Source: Alphaproteobacteria bacterium (lineage in GTDB: Bacteria > Pseudomonadota > Alphaproteobacteria > Rhizobiales > Devosiaceae). From it: a DNA stretch of 64,000 nt. Position numbers and translations under genes: made by a program. The notes beneath the pieces were generated by a model. That model saw nothing but the letters and a program-made list of their open reading frames with translations, had not been told where the DNA came from and searched no databases. The stretch spans positions 1 through 64,000 of the forward strand of contig JAHJWO010000004.1 of assembly GCA_018828145.1 (NCBI GenBank), in the 5' to 3' direction. Below, in pieces: positions 43,600 through 51,400 of this stretch (its first letter is position 1; each line of letters begins with the position of its first letter).

Positions 43600-44348
43600 T
43601 ATCAGGCAACCTCATCCGCCTTCTGGCTCTGGCCACTCTGGTGCTGCTCCTGGTTAGTCCGGACCTGTTCAGCGGCTTCTTCAGCCTCTTCACCAAGAAC
43701 AATCAGCCCGCCATCTACAACCAGGGCAGCCTGCTCGATATCACGCTCAACCATCTGGCCATCGTCGCGGCGGCGACCCTGGCCTCCACCGTGGTGGCGG
43801 TCGGCCTGGCCATCATCGTCACCCGGCCCTTCGGCGCCGAATTCCTGCCGCTGTCGCGCTCGCTGGCCAATGTCGGCCAGACCTTTCCCCCCGTGGCCGT
43901 GCTGGCGCTGGCCGTTCCCATGCTGGGCTTCGGCACCGCGCCGACTTTGGTCGCTCTGTTCCTCTATGGCCTGCTGCCCATCTTCGAGAACACGTTGACC
44001 GGCCTCACCAACCTGCCGCCCACCGTGACCGACGCCGCCAAGGGCATGGGCATGACCGGCTGGCAGCGCCTCGTGAAGGTGGAACTGCCCCTGGCTTTGC
44101 CGGTGATCCTCGCCGGCATCCGCCTGTCGGTGGTGATCTCGCTGGCCACGGCGACGATCGGCTCCACGGTGGCAGCGCGCACCCTGGGCGAGGTGATCAT
44201 TGCCGGGCTATTGTCGAGCAACACGGCCTTCGTGCTGCAGGGCGGGTTGATTGTCGGCGTTCTGGCTGTCCTGATCTATGATGCTCTTGCAGCACTCGAG
44301 CGGTTCCTGATGGCACGCACGGGGCAACTAGGGAGGGCAGCAGCGTGA
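43596..44348 (+). CDS. QAC-type ABC transporter permease 2
   Basis: 250 aa OpuCB-like membrane protein with about six helices. SLANVGQTFPPVAVLALAVP, LPPTVTDAAKGMGMTGWQRL and ATIGSTVAARTLGEVIIAGL are family motifs. It starts at ATG 43596, coupled to the ATPase. The two different permeases make a heterodimeric channel as in YehW/YehY. A 169-base repeat-filled gap precedes the hydantoinase. Confidence 0.9.
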   Translation: MISGNLIRLLALATLVLLLVSPDLFSGFFSLFTKNNQPAIYNQGSLLDITLNHLAIVAAATLASTVVAVGLAIIVTRPFGAEFLPLSRSLANVGQTFPPVAVLALAVPMLGFGTAPTLVALFLYGLLPIFENTLTGLTNLPPTVTDAAKGMGMTGWQRLVKVELPLALPVILAGIRLSVVISLATATIGSTVAARTLGEVIIAGLLSSNTAFVLQGGLIVGVLAVLIYDALAALERFLMARTGQLGRAAA

Positions 44349-44369
44349 ATTTCGATCTCGTCGACACCC

Positions 44370-44500
44370 CCCTCCCAGCCTACCCCACACGGGGGGAGGT
44401 GCCGCATTGTGTTCTGGGCTCGATGTTGCCAAAACCACCGGCCCGACACCTCCCTCTTGATGGCGGAGGCCGGGATGGGGTGTTGGGAGCCACGACCCCA
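44370..44500. repeat. Inverted repeat element (family C)
   Basis: CACCCCCCTCCCAGCCTACC...GGGGGGAGGTG at 44370-44402 faces GACACCTCCCTC...GGCCGGGATGGGGTGTTGGG at 44446-44488. It forms extended G/C-rich hairpins between the transporter and hydantoinase genes. No coding sequence. Confidence 0.65.
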
Positions 44501-44517
44501 GCTTGGGAGCACCCGTA

Positions 44518-45873
44518 ATGTCCGATTTCGACCTCGTCCTGTCCGGCACGGTCGTGCTGCCCGGCCTTATCATTGAAGACGGCTATGTCGCGGTACGCGG
44601 TGGCAAGGTGATCCATGTCGGCGAGGGCAAGGCGCCCTCCGCCCATGAGCGGCACGAGCTGGGCAACGCGCTGATCCTGCCCGGCGCCATCGACGCCCAG
44701 GTGCATTCGCTGAGCCAGAAGGACCAGGAGGATTTCATCTGGTCGACCCGCTCGGCAGCGGCCGGCGGCGTCACCACCATCGTCGACATGCCCTATGACG
44801 AGGGCAACCTCGTCTGCTCGGCCGAGGCCGTGCGCGTCAAGGTGGCCCATGCCAGCCCGCAGGCGCGGGTGGATTTTGCCCTTTACGGCACCATCAACCC
44901 GGAAGAGGGCGCAACCCGCATCGCCGAACAGGCCGAGGCCGGCGTCGCTGCCTTCAAGTTCTCGACCTTTGGCACCGACCCGATCCGTTTCCCCCGCATT
45001 CCGCCGGCCCTGCTGGAGGAATGCTTCGCCGCGGTCGCGAAAACGGGGCTGACCGCCGGCGTGCACAACGAAGACGACGAAATGGTCCGCGCCGCCATGG
45101 CCAAGGTCGAGGCCGCCGGCATAACCGATTATCGCGCCCATGCCCTGAGCCGGCCCCCGCTGACCGAACTCCTGGCCAGCCTGCAGATCTACGAGACCGG
45201 CGCCGCTACCGGCTGCCCGGCCCATGTCGTGCACTGCTCGCTCGGTCGCGGCTACGAGATCGCCCGCACCTATCGCGACCAGGGCTATGCCGCCACCATC
45301 GAGTGCTGCATCCATTACCTGACGCTCGACGAGGAAAACGACGTCGCCCGCCTCGGCGGCAAGGCCAAGATCAATCCGCCGATCCGTCCGCGTGCCGAGG
45401 TGGAAAAGCTCTGGGAGCATGTGCGGGCCGGCAATGTCACGCTGGTGTCCACCGACCACGTCAGCTGGTCAGAAAACCGCAAGAAAAGTGCCAGCATGCT
45501 GGCGAATGCTTCCGGCGTGCCTGGCCTTGAAGTGATGGTGCCGCTCTTCGTCAAGGGCGCGCTGCAGCGCGATATCCCGCTGACCTGGGCCGCCAGACTG
45601 ATGGCCGAAAACCCGGCCAAACACTTCCGGCTGGCCCAGAAAGGCGCGCTCACGGCCGGAAAAGATGCTGATATTACAGTGCTTTTCCCCCGGCCCACCC
45701 GCTACGACGCCGCCGCCAGCGGCCACAATGTCGTGGGCTGGTCCCCCTATAACGGCATCGAACTGCCCTGGACCGTCGGCCTCACCTACCTGCGCGGCCA
45801 ACAGGTCTTTGACGGCACCACCGTCGCCGAACCCGGCACCGGCCGCTTCGTCCGACCGGAGGTAAGGGCTTGA
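44518..45873 (+). CDS. Dihydropyrimidinase/hydantoinase-like hydrolase, probable hydantoin-5-propionate hydrolase
   Basis: 451 aa cyclic amidohydrolase of the dihydropyrimidinase/allantoinase family. Ligands visible: Lys147 (AAFKFSTFG, the carboxylated lysine), His183 (GVHNEDDE), His239 (AHVVHCSLGRG) and Asp313 (STDHVSW). The usual HxH at the first strand reads Gln61-Val62-His63 (AIDAQVHSLSQ), so one alpha-site metal ligand is replaced. In the proposed pathway it opens hydantoin-5-propionate to N-carbamoyl-glutamate. GGGAG lies before the ATG at 44518. Coupled to the carbamoylase by a 4-base overlap. Confidence 0.83.
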   Translation: MSDFDLVLSGTVVLPGLIIEDGYVAVRGGKVIHVGEGKAPSAHERHELGNALILPGAIDAQVHSLSQKDQEDFIWSTRSAAAGGVTTIVDMPYDEGNLVCSAEAVRVKVAHASPQARVDFALYGTINPEEGATRIAEQAEAGVAAFKFSTFGTDPIRFPRIPPALLEECFAAVAKTGLTAGVHNEDDEMVRAAMAKVEAAGITDYRAHALSRPPLTELLASLQIYETGAATGCPAHVVHCSLGRGYEIARTYRDQGYAATIECCIHYLTLDEENDVARLGGKAKINPPIRPRAEVEKLWEHVRAGNVTLVSTDHVSWSENRKKSASMLANASGVPGLEVMVPLFVKGALQRDIPLTWAARLMAENPAKHFRLAQKGALTAGKDADITVLFPRPTRYDAAASGHNVVGWSPYNGIELPWTVGLTYLRGQQVFDGTTVAEPGTGRFVRPEVRA

Positions 45874-47123
45874 TTCCAAACACGTCTATCCGCGCCGAAC
45901 GTATCGCCGCCGACATCGACGCACTGGCCGCGATCACCGAGCCGGAGCGCCCCTGGACCCGCCGCGCCTTTACGCCAATGTTCCTAGAAGGCCGCAAATG
46001 GCTGGAAACCGCTATGCGCGAGGCCGGCGCGGTGACCCGGATCGATGCGGCGGGCAACCTAGTCGGCACCATTCCCGGCAAACACCCGCAGCTGGGTACG
46101 ATCATGCTCGGCTCCCATTCCGACACCGTGCCCGATGGCGGCCGGTTCGACGGCATTGCCGGCGTTGTGGCGGCTCTGGAAGTGGCGCGCGCCCTGCGCG
46201 ACCAGGGGCTGGTGCTGGATCACACCCTTGAAATCGTTGATTTTCTCGCGGAGGAAGTCTCGATTTTCGGCGTGTCCTGCATCGGTAGCCGGGGCATCAG
46301 CGGCACGCGGCCGGCGGAGTGGCTGACGCGGGAAAGCGACGGCATGACGCTGGAGCAGGCCATCGCCTCGGTCGGTGGCGCCACCCACCGGCTGGCCCAG
46401 CGGGACGATATCAAGGCCTTTCTCGAACTGCATATCGAGCAGGGGCCGGTCTTGCAGAACGAACAGCTCGACGTCGGCGTGGTGACGGCCATTGCCGGCA
46501 TTACCCGCATCGAGATCATCGTCGAAGGCCGCGCCGACCATGCGGGAACGACCCCTATGGCGTCGCGGCAGGATGCCCTGACCACGGCGGCCTGGATCGC
46601 ACTGGGCGTCGAGGAACTGGGCAAGGCACTGGCCAGCGGCGAGCAGCATTTTGCTGCAACGGTTGGCGAATTCGAGATGACTCCCAACGCCGCCAATGTG
46701 GTGCCGGCGCGCGTGCGCATGCTGATCGATGCGCGGGCCGAATTGCGCCAGGACATGGAGCGGTTCATCGAAGAATTGGCCAAGGGCGTCGCCGCGATTG
46801 CCGAGAAGACCGGCGTCACCGTAGAGGCGCCGCGCATAGTCTCCGACAACCAGCCAACCGCCTGTGATCCCGATGTGCTGGATGTCCTCGACGCCGCCTG
46901 CGACAGCGCCGGCGCCCGGCATCGCCGCATGGCATCGGGCGCCGGGCATGACACGGCCTGGATGGCGCGCATCACCAAGGCCGCAATGATCTTCGTGCCC
47001 TGCCTCGATGGCCGCAGCCATTCTGCGGATGAATTTGCCACCACCGAGGACATCGCGCTCGGTGCCGCCGTGCTGCTCGATGCCGTGCTGGCGCTCGATA
47101 CCAAACTGCAAGGAAAGACCTGA
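45870..47123 (+). CDS. M20-family N-carbamoyl-L-amino-acid hydrolase, probable N-carbamoyl-glutamate amidohydrolase
   Basis: 417 aa metal-dependent hydrolase of the beta-ureidopropionase/carbamoylase group. LGSHSDTVPDGGRFDGIAGV carries the metal His and bridging Asp; FLAEEVSIFGVSCIGSR the catalytic Glu; FLELHIEQGPVL and MASGAGHDTAWMARI further ligands. The start is TTG at 45870 with a strong GGAGGTAAGG ribosome site, overlapping the hydantoinase stop (TTGA). It would release glutamate, CO2 and ammonia as the last step. The stop shares one base with the DUF917 start. Confidence 0.87.
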   Translation: MIPNTSIRAERIAADIDALAAITEPERPWTRRAFTPMFLEGRKWLETAMREAGAVTRIDAAGNLVGTIPGKHPQLGTIMLGSHSDTVPDGGRFDGIAGVVAALEVARALRDQGLVLDHTLEIVDFLAEEVSIFGVSCIGSRGISGTRPAEWLTRESDGMTLEQAIASVGGATHRLAQRDDIKAFLELHIEQGPVLQNEQLDVGVVTAIAGITRIEIIVEGRADHAGTTPMASRQDALTTAAWIALGVEELGKALASGEQHFAATVGEFEMTPNAANVVPARVRMLIDARAELRQDMERFIEELAKGVAAIAEKTGVTVEAPRIVSDNQPTACDPDVLDVLDAACDSAGARHRRMASGAGHDTAWMARITKAAMIFVPCLDGRSHSADEFATTEDIALGAAVLLDAVLALDTKLQGKT

Positions 47124-48211
47124 TGGGGCGTATTCTGACCGAAAAGGACGTCGAGGCGGCCGTGCGGGGCGGCTCGGTCTATGCGGCGGGCGGCGGGGGC
47201 TGGGCCGACCATGGCCGCATGCTGGGTCATGCCGCAGTGAGCATCGGCAGGCCCGAACTGGTCAGCATTGATGAGCTGGATGCCGATGACTGGGTGGCCA
47301 CGGCCGCTGCCATCGGCGCACCGGCCTCGACCACGCCATGGGAGATGCAGGGCGTCGACTATATCAAGGCCGTGCAATTGCTGCAGGATGCCTTGGGCGA
47401 AAAGCTGAGCGGGCTGATGGTGGGGCAGAACGGCAAGTCGTCAACGCTGAACGGCTGGCTGCCCTCGGCGGCGCTGGGCCTCAAGGTGGTGGATGCGGTG
47501 GGCGATATCCGCGCCCATCCCACCGGCGACATGGGCTCCATCGGCATGGCCGGCTCGCCCGAGCAGGTCATCCAGACCGCGGTTGGCGGCAATCGCGCCG
47601 AGAACCGCTATATCGAACTGGTGACGCGCGGCGCGACGGCCAAGGTCTCACCCATTCTGCGCACCGCGGCCGACATGTCGGGCGGCTTCATCGCCTCCTG
47701 CCGCAACCCGCTGCGCGCGAGTTACGTGCAGAAGCATGCCGCTTTGGGCGGGATCTCTCTGGCGCTCAAGCTGGGCGAGGCGATGATCGCGGCCGAAGGC
47801 AAGGGGCCGGGCAAGATGATCGATGCCATCGTTGCCACCACGGGCGGCACCATCCTCACCAAGGGCTACATCACCGCTCTCGACGTGGTCTATACCAAGG
47901 AGGCTTTCGACATCGGCCGCATCACCCTGGGCGATGGCGACGCGGCGACCACCCTGCATGTCATGAACGAATATATGGCGGTGGAAGACGCCGGTGGCAC
48001 CCGGCTCGCCACCTTCCCCGACGTCATCACCACACTCGACGCGGCAGGGCAGGCGCTGTCCGTCGGGCAGCTCGGCCTCGGCCTCTATGTCTTCGTGCTG
48101 CATGTGCCCAAGACCATCATCCCGCTGAGTTCGTCCGTGCTCGACCCGGCCGTCTATCCATTCGTCGAGGAGCGGATGGGGATCGAGCTGGCGAAGTATG
48201 CGCTGGGCTAG
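47123..48211 (+). CDS. DUF917-family protein, probable thiohydantoin desulfurase
   Basis: 362 aa cytosolic protein of the DUF917 (S-methyl-thiohydantoin-desulfurase-type) family: GGSVYAAGGGGWADHGRMLG at the N-terminus, DIRAHPTGDMGSIGMAG and VPKTIIPLSSSVLDP near the end. In the ergothioneine route the step converting the thiohydantoin propionate to hydantoin propionate with loss of sulfide is carried out by a new enzyme type, and this gene is the only one here free to fill it. It starts at ATG 47123 within TGATG shared with the carbamoylase. Catalytic residues are not known to me. Confidence 0.78.
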   Translation: MGRILTEKDVEAAVRGGSVYAAGGGGWADHGRMLGHAAVSIGRPELVSIDELDADDWVATAAAIGAPASTTPWEMQGVDYIKAVQLLQDALGEKLSGLMVGQNGKSSTLNGWLPSAALGLKVVDAVGDIRAHPTGDMGSIGMAGSPEQVIQTAVGGNRAENRYIELVTRGATAKVSPILRTAADMSGGFIASCRNPLRASYVQKHAALGGISLALKLGEAMIAAEGKGPGKMIDAIVATTGGTILTKGYITALDVVYTKEAFDIGRITLGDGDAATTLHVMNEYMAVEDAGGTRLATFPDVITTLDAAGQALSVGQLGLGLYVFVLHVPKTIIPLSSSVLDPAVYPFVEERMGIELAKYALG

Positions 48212-48270
48212 AAATGGCGATCTGACCTGCCTTACCTCTCCCTGGGAGGGGTAAAGAAAGAGCGAGAAAA

Positions 48271-49932
48271 ATGCCCACACCCAATCTCCGTCACCCCAAT
48301 TTTCCGATTCCAGGCGGTCCGGAGCTGCGCGCCAGGGGCTGGCGGCAGGAGGCTCTGCTACGCCTGCTGGAAAACGTTCTCGCGGTCGGCGAGAATCCCG
48401 AGGAGCTGATCGTCTATGCGGCTTTGGGCAAGGCGGCTCGCAATTGGGCGAGCCATAAGGCCATCGTCGAAACGCTGCTGCGCATGGACGAGGACCAGAC
48501 GCTGATCATCCAGTCGGGCAAGCCGATCGGCCTGCTCAAGACCCATGCCAGGGCGCCGCTGGTCATCATGGCCAATTGCAACATTGTCGGGCAGTGGGCC
48601 AAGGCCGAGGTGTTCTACGAACTCGAGAAAAAGGGCCTGATCTGCTGGGGCGGGCTCACTGCCGGCGCCTGGCAATATATCGGCAGCCAGGGTGTTATCC
48701 AGGGCACCTACGAAATCTTCATGCGCATTGCCGAGAACCGCTTCGGCGGCTCGCTCGCGGGACGCTTCATCCTTACCGCCGGGCTCGGCGGCATGGGTGG
48801 CGCGCAGCCGCTGGCCGGGCGCATGGCCGGGGCGGCGATCCTCTGCGTCGACATCGACCCTGAACGGGCGCGCAAGCGCAAGGAGATCGGCTACCTTGAG
48901 GAGATTGCTCCCGATCTCGATACGGCTTTAGCGATGATCGACGGGGCCGTCGCCGAAAAGCGCGCAACCTCCATCGGCCTCGTCGGCAACGCCGCCGAAG
49001 TCTATCCCGAGATTGCCCGGCGCGGCATCGTTCCAGATATCGTCACCGACCAGACGTCAGCGCATGACCTAGTCTATGGCTATGTGCCAAAGGGCATGTC
49101 GCTGGACGAGGTCAGGCGCCTGCGCGTCGAGGGGCCCGGCCAGCTGATGGCGGCCAGCCGGGCATCGATCGTGGACCATGTACGGGCCATGCTAGCCTTC
49201 CAGCAGGCGGGGGCCGAAGTATTCGACAATGGCAACCTGATCCGCACCCACGCAAAGGCGGGTGGAGTGGAGAATGCCTTCGACATCAGGATCTTCACCG
49301 AAGCGTATCTGCGACCGCTCTTCGCCCGCGCCATCGGGCCCTTCCGCTGGATGGCGCTGTCAGGGGACCCTGAGGACATTCGCAAAATCGACGACAAGCT
49401 GCTCGAAATGTTCCCGGACAACCGGATCGTCACCAACTGGATCAGGCTGGCCCGCCAGCACGTGCCCTTCGAGGGCCTTCCGGCGCGCATCGCCTGGCTT
49501 GGCCACGGCGAACGCACCGCGCTGGCGCGGGCGGTGAACGCCATGGTCGCCGACGGCACCCTGGCCGGCCCGGTCGCCTTCAGCCGCGATCATCTCGATG
49601 CCGGCGCCATGGCGCATCCCAATATCATGACGGAAGCCATGAAGGACGGCTCGGACGCCATTGCCGACTGGCCCATTCTCGACGCGATGCTGCTGTGCTC
49701 ATCCATGGCCGATCTGGTCGTGGTGCACTCGGGCGGTGGCGGCTACGCAGGCTACATGACCTCGGCAGGCGTGACCGTCATCGCCGATGGCACGCCCGGC
49801 GGCGACGAGCGGCTGGAACATGCGCTGACCAATGACACCGCGCTGGGCGTGATGCGCTATGCCGATGCCGGCTACGAGGAAAGCCTCGACGAAATCGCCA
49901 ACAAGGGGATTGGGCATATATCCGTGGGCTGA
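48271..49932 (+). CDS. Urocanase homologue, probable thiourocanate hydratase
   Basis: 553 aa NAD-dependent hydratase of the urocanase family; the length equals HutU. AALGKAARNWASHKAI, QSGKPIGLLKTHARAPLVIM and NAD loop LTAGLGGMGGAQPLAGRMAG are retained. The active-site cysteine of urocanase (Cys410 in Pseudomonas putida) is Ala408 here (LPARIAWLGHGER), and the HutU YGQMTAGS segment reads WGGLTAGA. These changes and the neighbours suggest hydration of thiourocanate rather than urocanate. No hutI, hutG or ordinary hutH is present. Its 3' end converges on cysG with 22 bases between. Confidence 0.8.
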   Translation: MPTPNLRHPNFPIPGGPELRARGWRQEALLRLLENVLAVGENPEELIVYAALGKAARNWASHKAIVETLLRMDEDQTLIIQSGKPIGLLKTHARAPLVIMANCNIVGQWAKAEVFYELEKKGLICWGGLTAGAWQYIGSQGVIQGTYEIFMRIAENRFGGSLAGRFILTAGLGGMGGAQPLAGRMAGAAILCVDIDPERARKRKEIGYLEEIAPDLDTALAMIDGAVAEKRATSIGLVGNAAEVYPEIARRGIVPDIVTDQTSAHDLVYGYVPKGMSLDEVRRLRVEGPGQLMAASRASIVDHVRAMLAFQQAGAEVFDNGNLIRTHAKAGGVENAFDIRIFTEAYLRPLFARAIGPFRWMALSGDPEDIRKIDDKLLEMFPDNRIVTNWIRLARQHVPFEGLPARIAWLGHGERTALARAVNAMVADGTLAGPVAFSRDHLDAGAMAHPNIMTEAMKDGSDAIADWPILDAMLLCSSMADLVVVHSGGGGYAGYMTSAGVTVIADGTPGGDERLEHALTNDTALGVMRYADAGYEESLDEIANKGIGHISVG

Positions 49933-49954
49933 AGCTTCAGTCCACCGCCCTGGA

Positions 49955-51400
49955 TCAGGCGCTGGCCGCCATCGCGACACTGGCGATCGAACGCTGCTTC
50001 AGCGCATCGCCCACCGCAAAGATCGTCGGTGCTGACAGCGGGAAGGCCTCCACCGCTGCGACCGCTTCCCCGATCGTGCCGCGCCAGACCTGCTCGTCGG
50101 CCCGGCCGACATTGCCGGCGATGACCGCCGGCGTCTCAAGGCTCATGCCTTGGGCGCGGAGCTGGCTGACAATCTCGGGAAGGGTGCGGCGGCTCATGTA
50201 ATAGACGCTGGTGGTGGCGGAGTCGGCGAGTGCCACCCAGTTGAGGGTTTCCGGCAGCACGCCCTTGCGCGAATGGCCGGTGACGAAGCGCACCGATTGG
50301 GCATGGTCGCGATGGGTCAGGGACAGGCCAAGCCGGCTGGCCAGGGCCAGGGCGGCGGTGACGCCCGGCACGACCGTGACGGCAATGCCATGCTGTTCCA
50401 GCATCTCGATCTCCTCGCCGGCGCGGCCGAAGATCATCGGGTCGCCGGACTTGAGACGCACCACATGCTTGCCCTGGCGGGCCAGGGTCAGCATCATCTC
50501 GTTGATGTCTTCCTGGCGGCAGCTTTCGCGCGCGGCGCGCTTGCCGACCAACATGCGCTTGGCCTCGCGGCGGGCCAGCTCGAGCACTTCTGCGGAGACG
50601 AGGTCGTCGAACAGGATGACGTCGGCGGATTGCAGCGCGCGCACCGCCTTGATGGTGAGCAGGTCTGCATCCCCCGGTCCGGCGCCAACCAGCGTGACAC
50701 GACCCACCGCGGGCGCCGCTTTGATCGCGTCGATATCTTCATCCATCGCCGTCGGCGCGCTGTCGCCGAAAGCGCGGTCGACCAGGCGCTCCCAGAAGGC
50801 GCGGCGCTGCGGGCCGGCTTCGAGGCGTTCCATGACAGTGGCGCGTACCTGTTGGGCGAGCTGGGCCCAGGCGCTCAGCGTGCTCGGCAGCAGCGTCTCG
50901 ATGCGGCGGCGCACGGCCTGGCCGAGAATGGGCGCCGCACCGGCCGTCGAAATGCCGACCACGACGGGGGAGCGGTTGACGATGGTGCCGAACTGGAACT
51001 GGCAGAATTCCGGGCGGTCGATCACATTATAAGGCACACTGGCGTCGCGCGCCGCGGCGATGAAAGCCAAGGCGTCGGCATCGTCCTCGATATCGGCGAC
51101 GGCCAGCGTCGCGCCGGACAGGTCGGACGGCGCCCAGTGGCGGTCGACGAGGCTGATCGTGCCGGCGGCCGCCCCGGTCTCGGCCAGGGCGATGAGGTCG
51201 TCGCACCATTCGGCAATAGGCGCCAGCACCTGGACATGCGCGCCGGCCGCAGCGAGCAGCTCGATCTTCCAGGTGGCAGGTTCCGACCCGCCAATGGCGA
51301 CGACGCGCTTGCCTACCAGGTCAAAGAAGACCGGCAGGACGGCGAGCGGGGCGACCCGGTCGGGACGCGTGCTATTCGGCTGCCTGGAGACGACTTGCAT
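49955..51400 (-). CDS. cysG: Siroheme synthase (dehydrogenase/ferrochelatase + uroporphyrinogen-III methyltransferase)
   Basis: 481 aa. Residues 1-210 are the precorrin-2 dehydrogenase/ferrochelatase part (VFFDLVGKRVVAIGGSEPAT, VGISTAGAAPILGQAVRRRI). From ~215 comes the SUMT methylase (GRVTLVGAGPGDADLLTIKA, RLKSGDPMIFGRAGEE, VVPGVTAALALASRLG). It makes siroheme for nitrite and sulfite reductases. ATG at 51400 with AGGGGGA upstream lies 29 bases inside the end of nasA, showing cotranscription as the last gene of the nitrate operon. Confidence 0.93.
   Translation of the reverse strand: MQVVSRQPNSTRPDRVAPLAVLPVFFDLVGKRVVAIGGSEPATWKIELLAAAGAHVQVLAPIAEWCDDLIALAETGAAAGTISLVDRHWAPSDLSGATLAVADIEDDADALAFIAAARDASVPYNVIDRPEFCQFQFGTIVNRSPVVVGISTAGAAPILGQAVRRRIETLLPSTLSAWAQLAQQVRATVMERLEAGPQRRAFWERLVDRAFGDSAPTAMDEDIDAIKAAPAVGRVTLVGAGPGDADLLTIKAVRALQSADVILFDDLVSAEVLELARREAKRMLVGKRAARESCRQEDINEMMLTLARQGKHVVRLKSGDPMIFGRAGEEIEMLEQHGIAVTVVPGVTAALALASRLGLSLTHRDHAQSVRFVTGHSRKGVLPETLNWVALADSATTSVYYMSRRTLPEIVSQLRAQGMSLETPAVIAGNVGRADEQVWRGTIGEAVAAVEAFPLSAPTIFAVGDALKQRSIASVAMAASA

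Noticed and set aside
44518..47123. Reductive pyrimidine (uracil) degradation genes
   Set aside because: No dihydropyrimidine dehydrogenase (preA/preT) is nearby, and the two hydrolases are coupled to DUF917 and urocanase-like genes, favouring the hydantoin-propionate role.
38536..49932. Ordinary histidine utilisation (hut) operon
   Set aside because: The lyase lacks the MIO triad, the hydratase lacks the urocanase cysteine, and hutI/hutG are absent while hydantoinase, carbamoylase and DUF917 genes are present.
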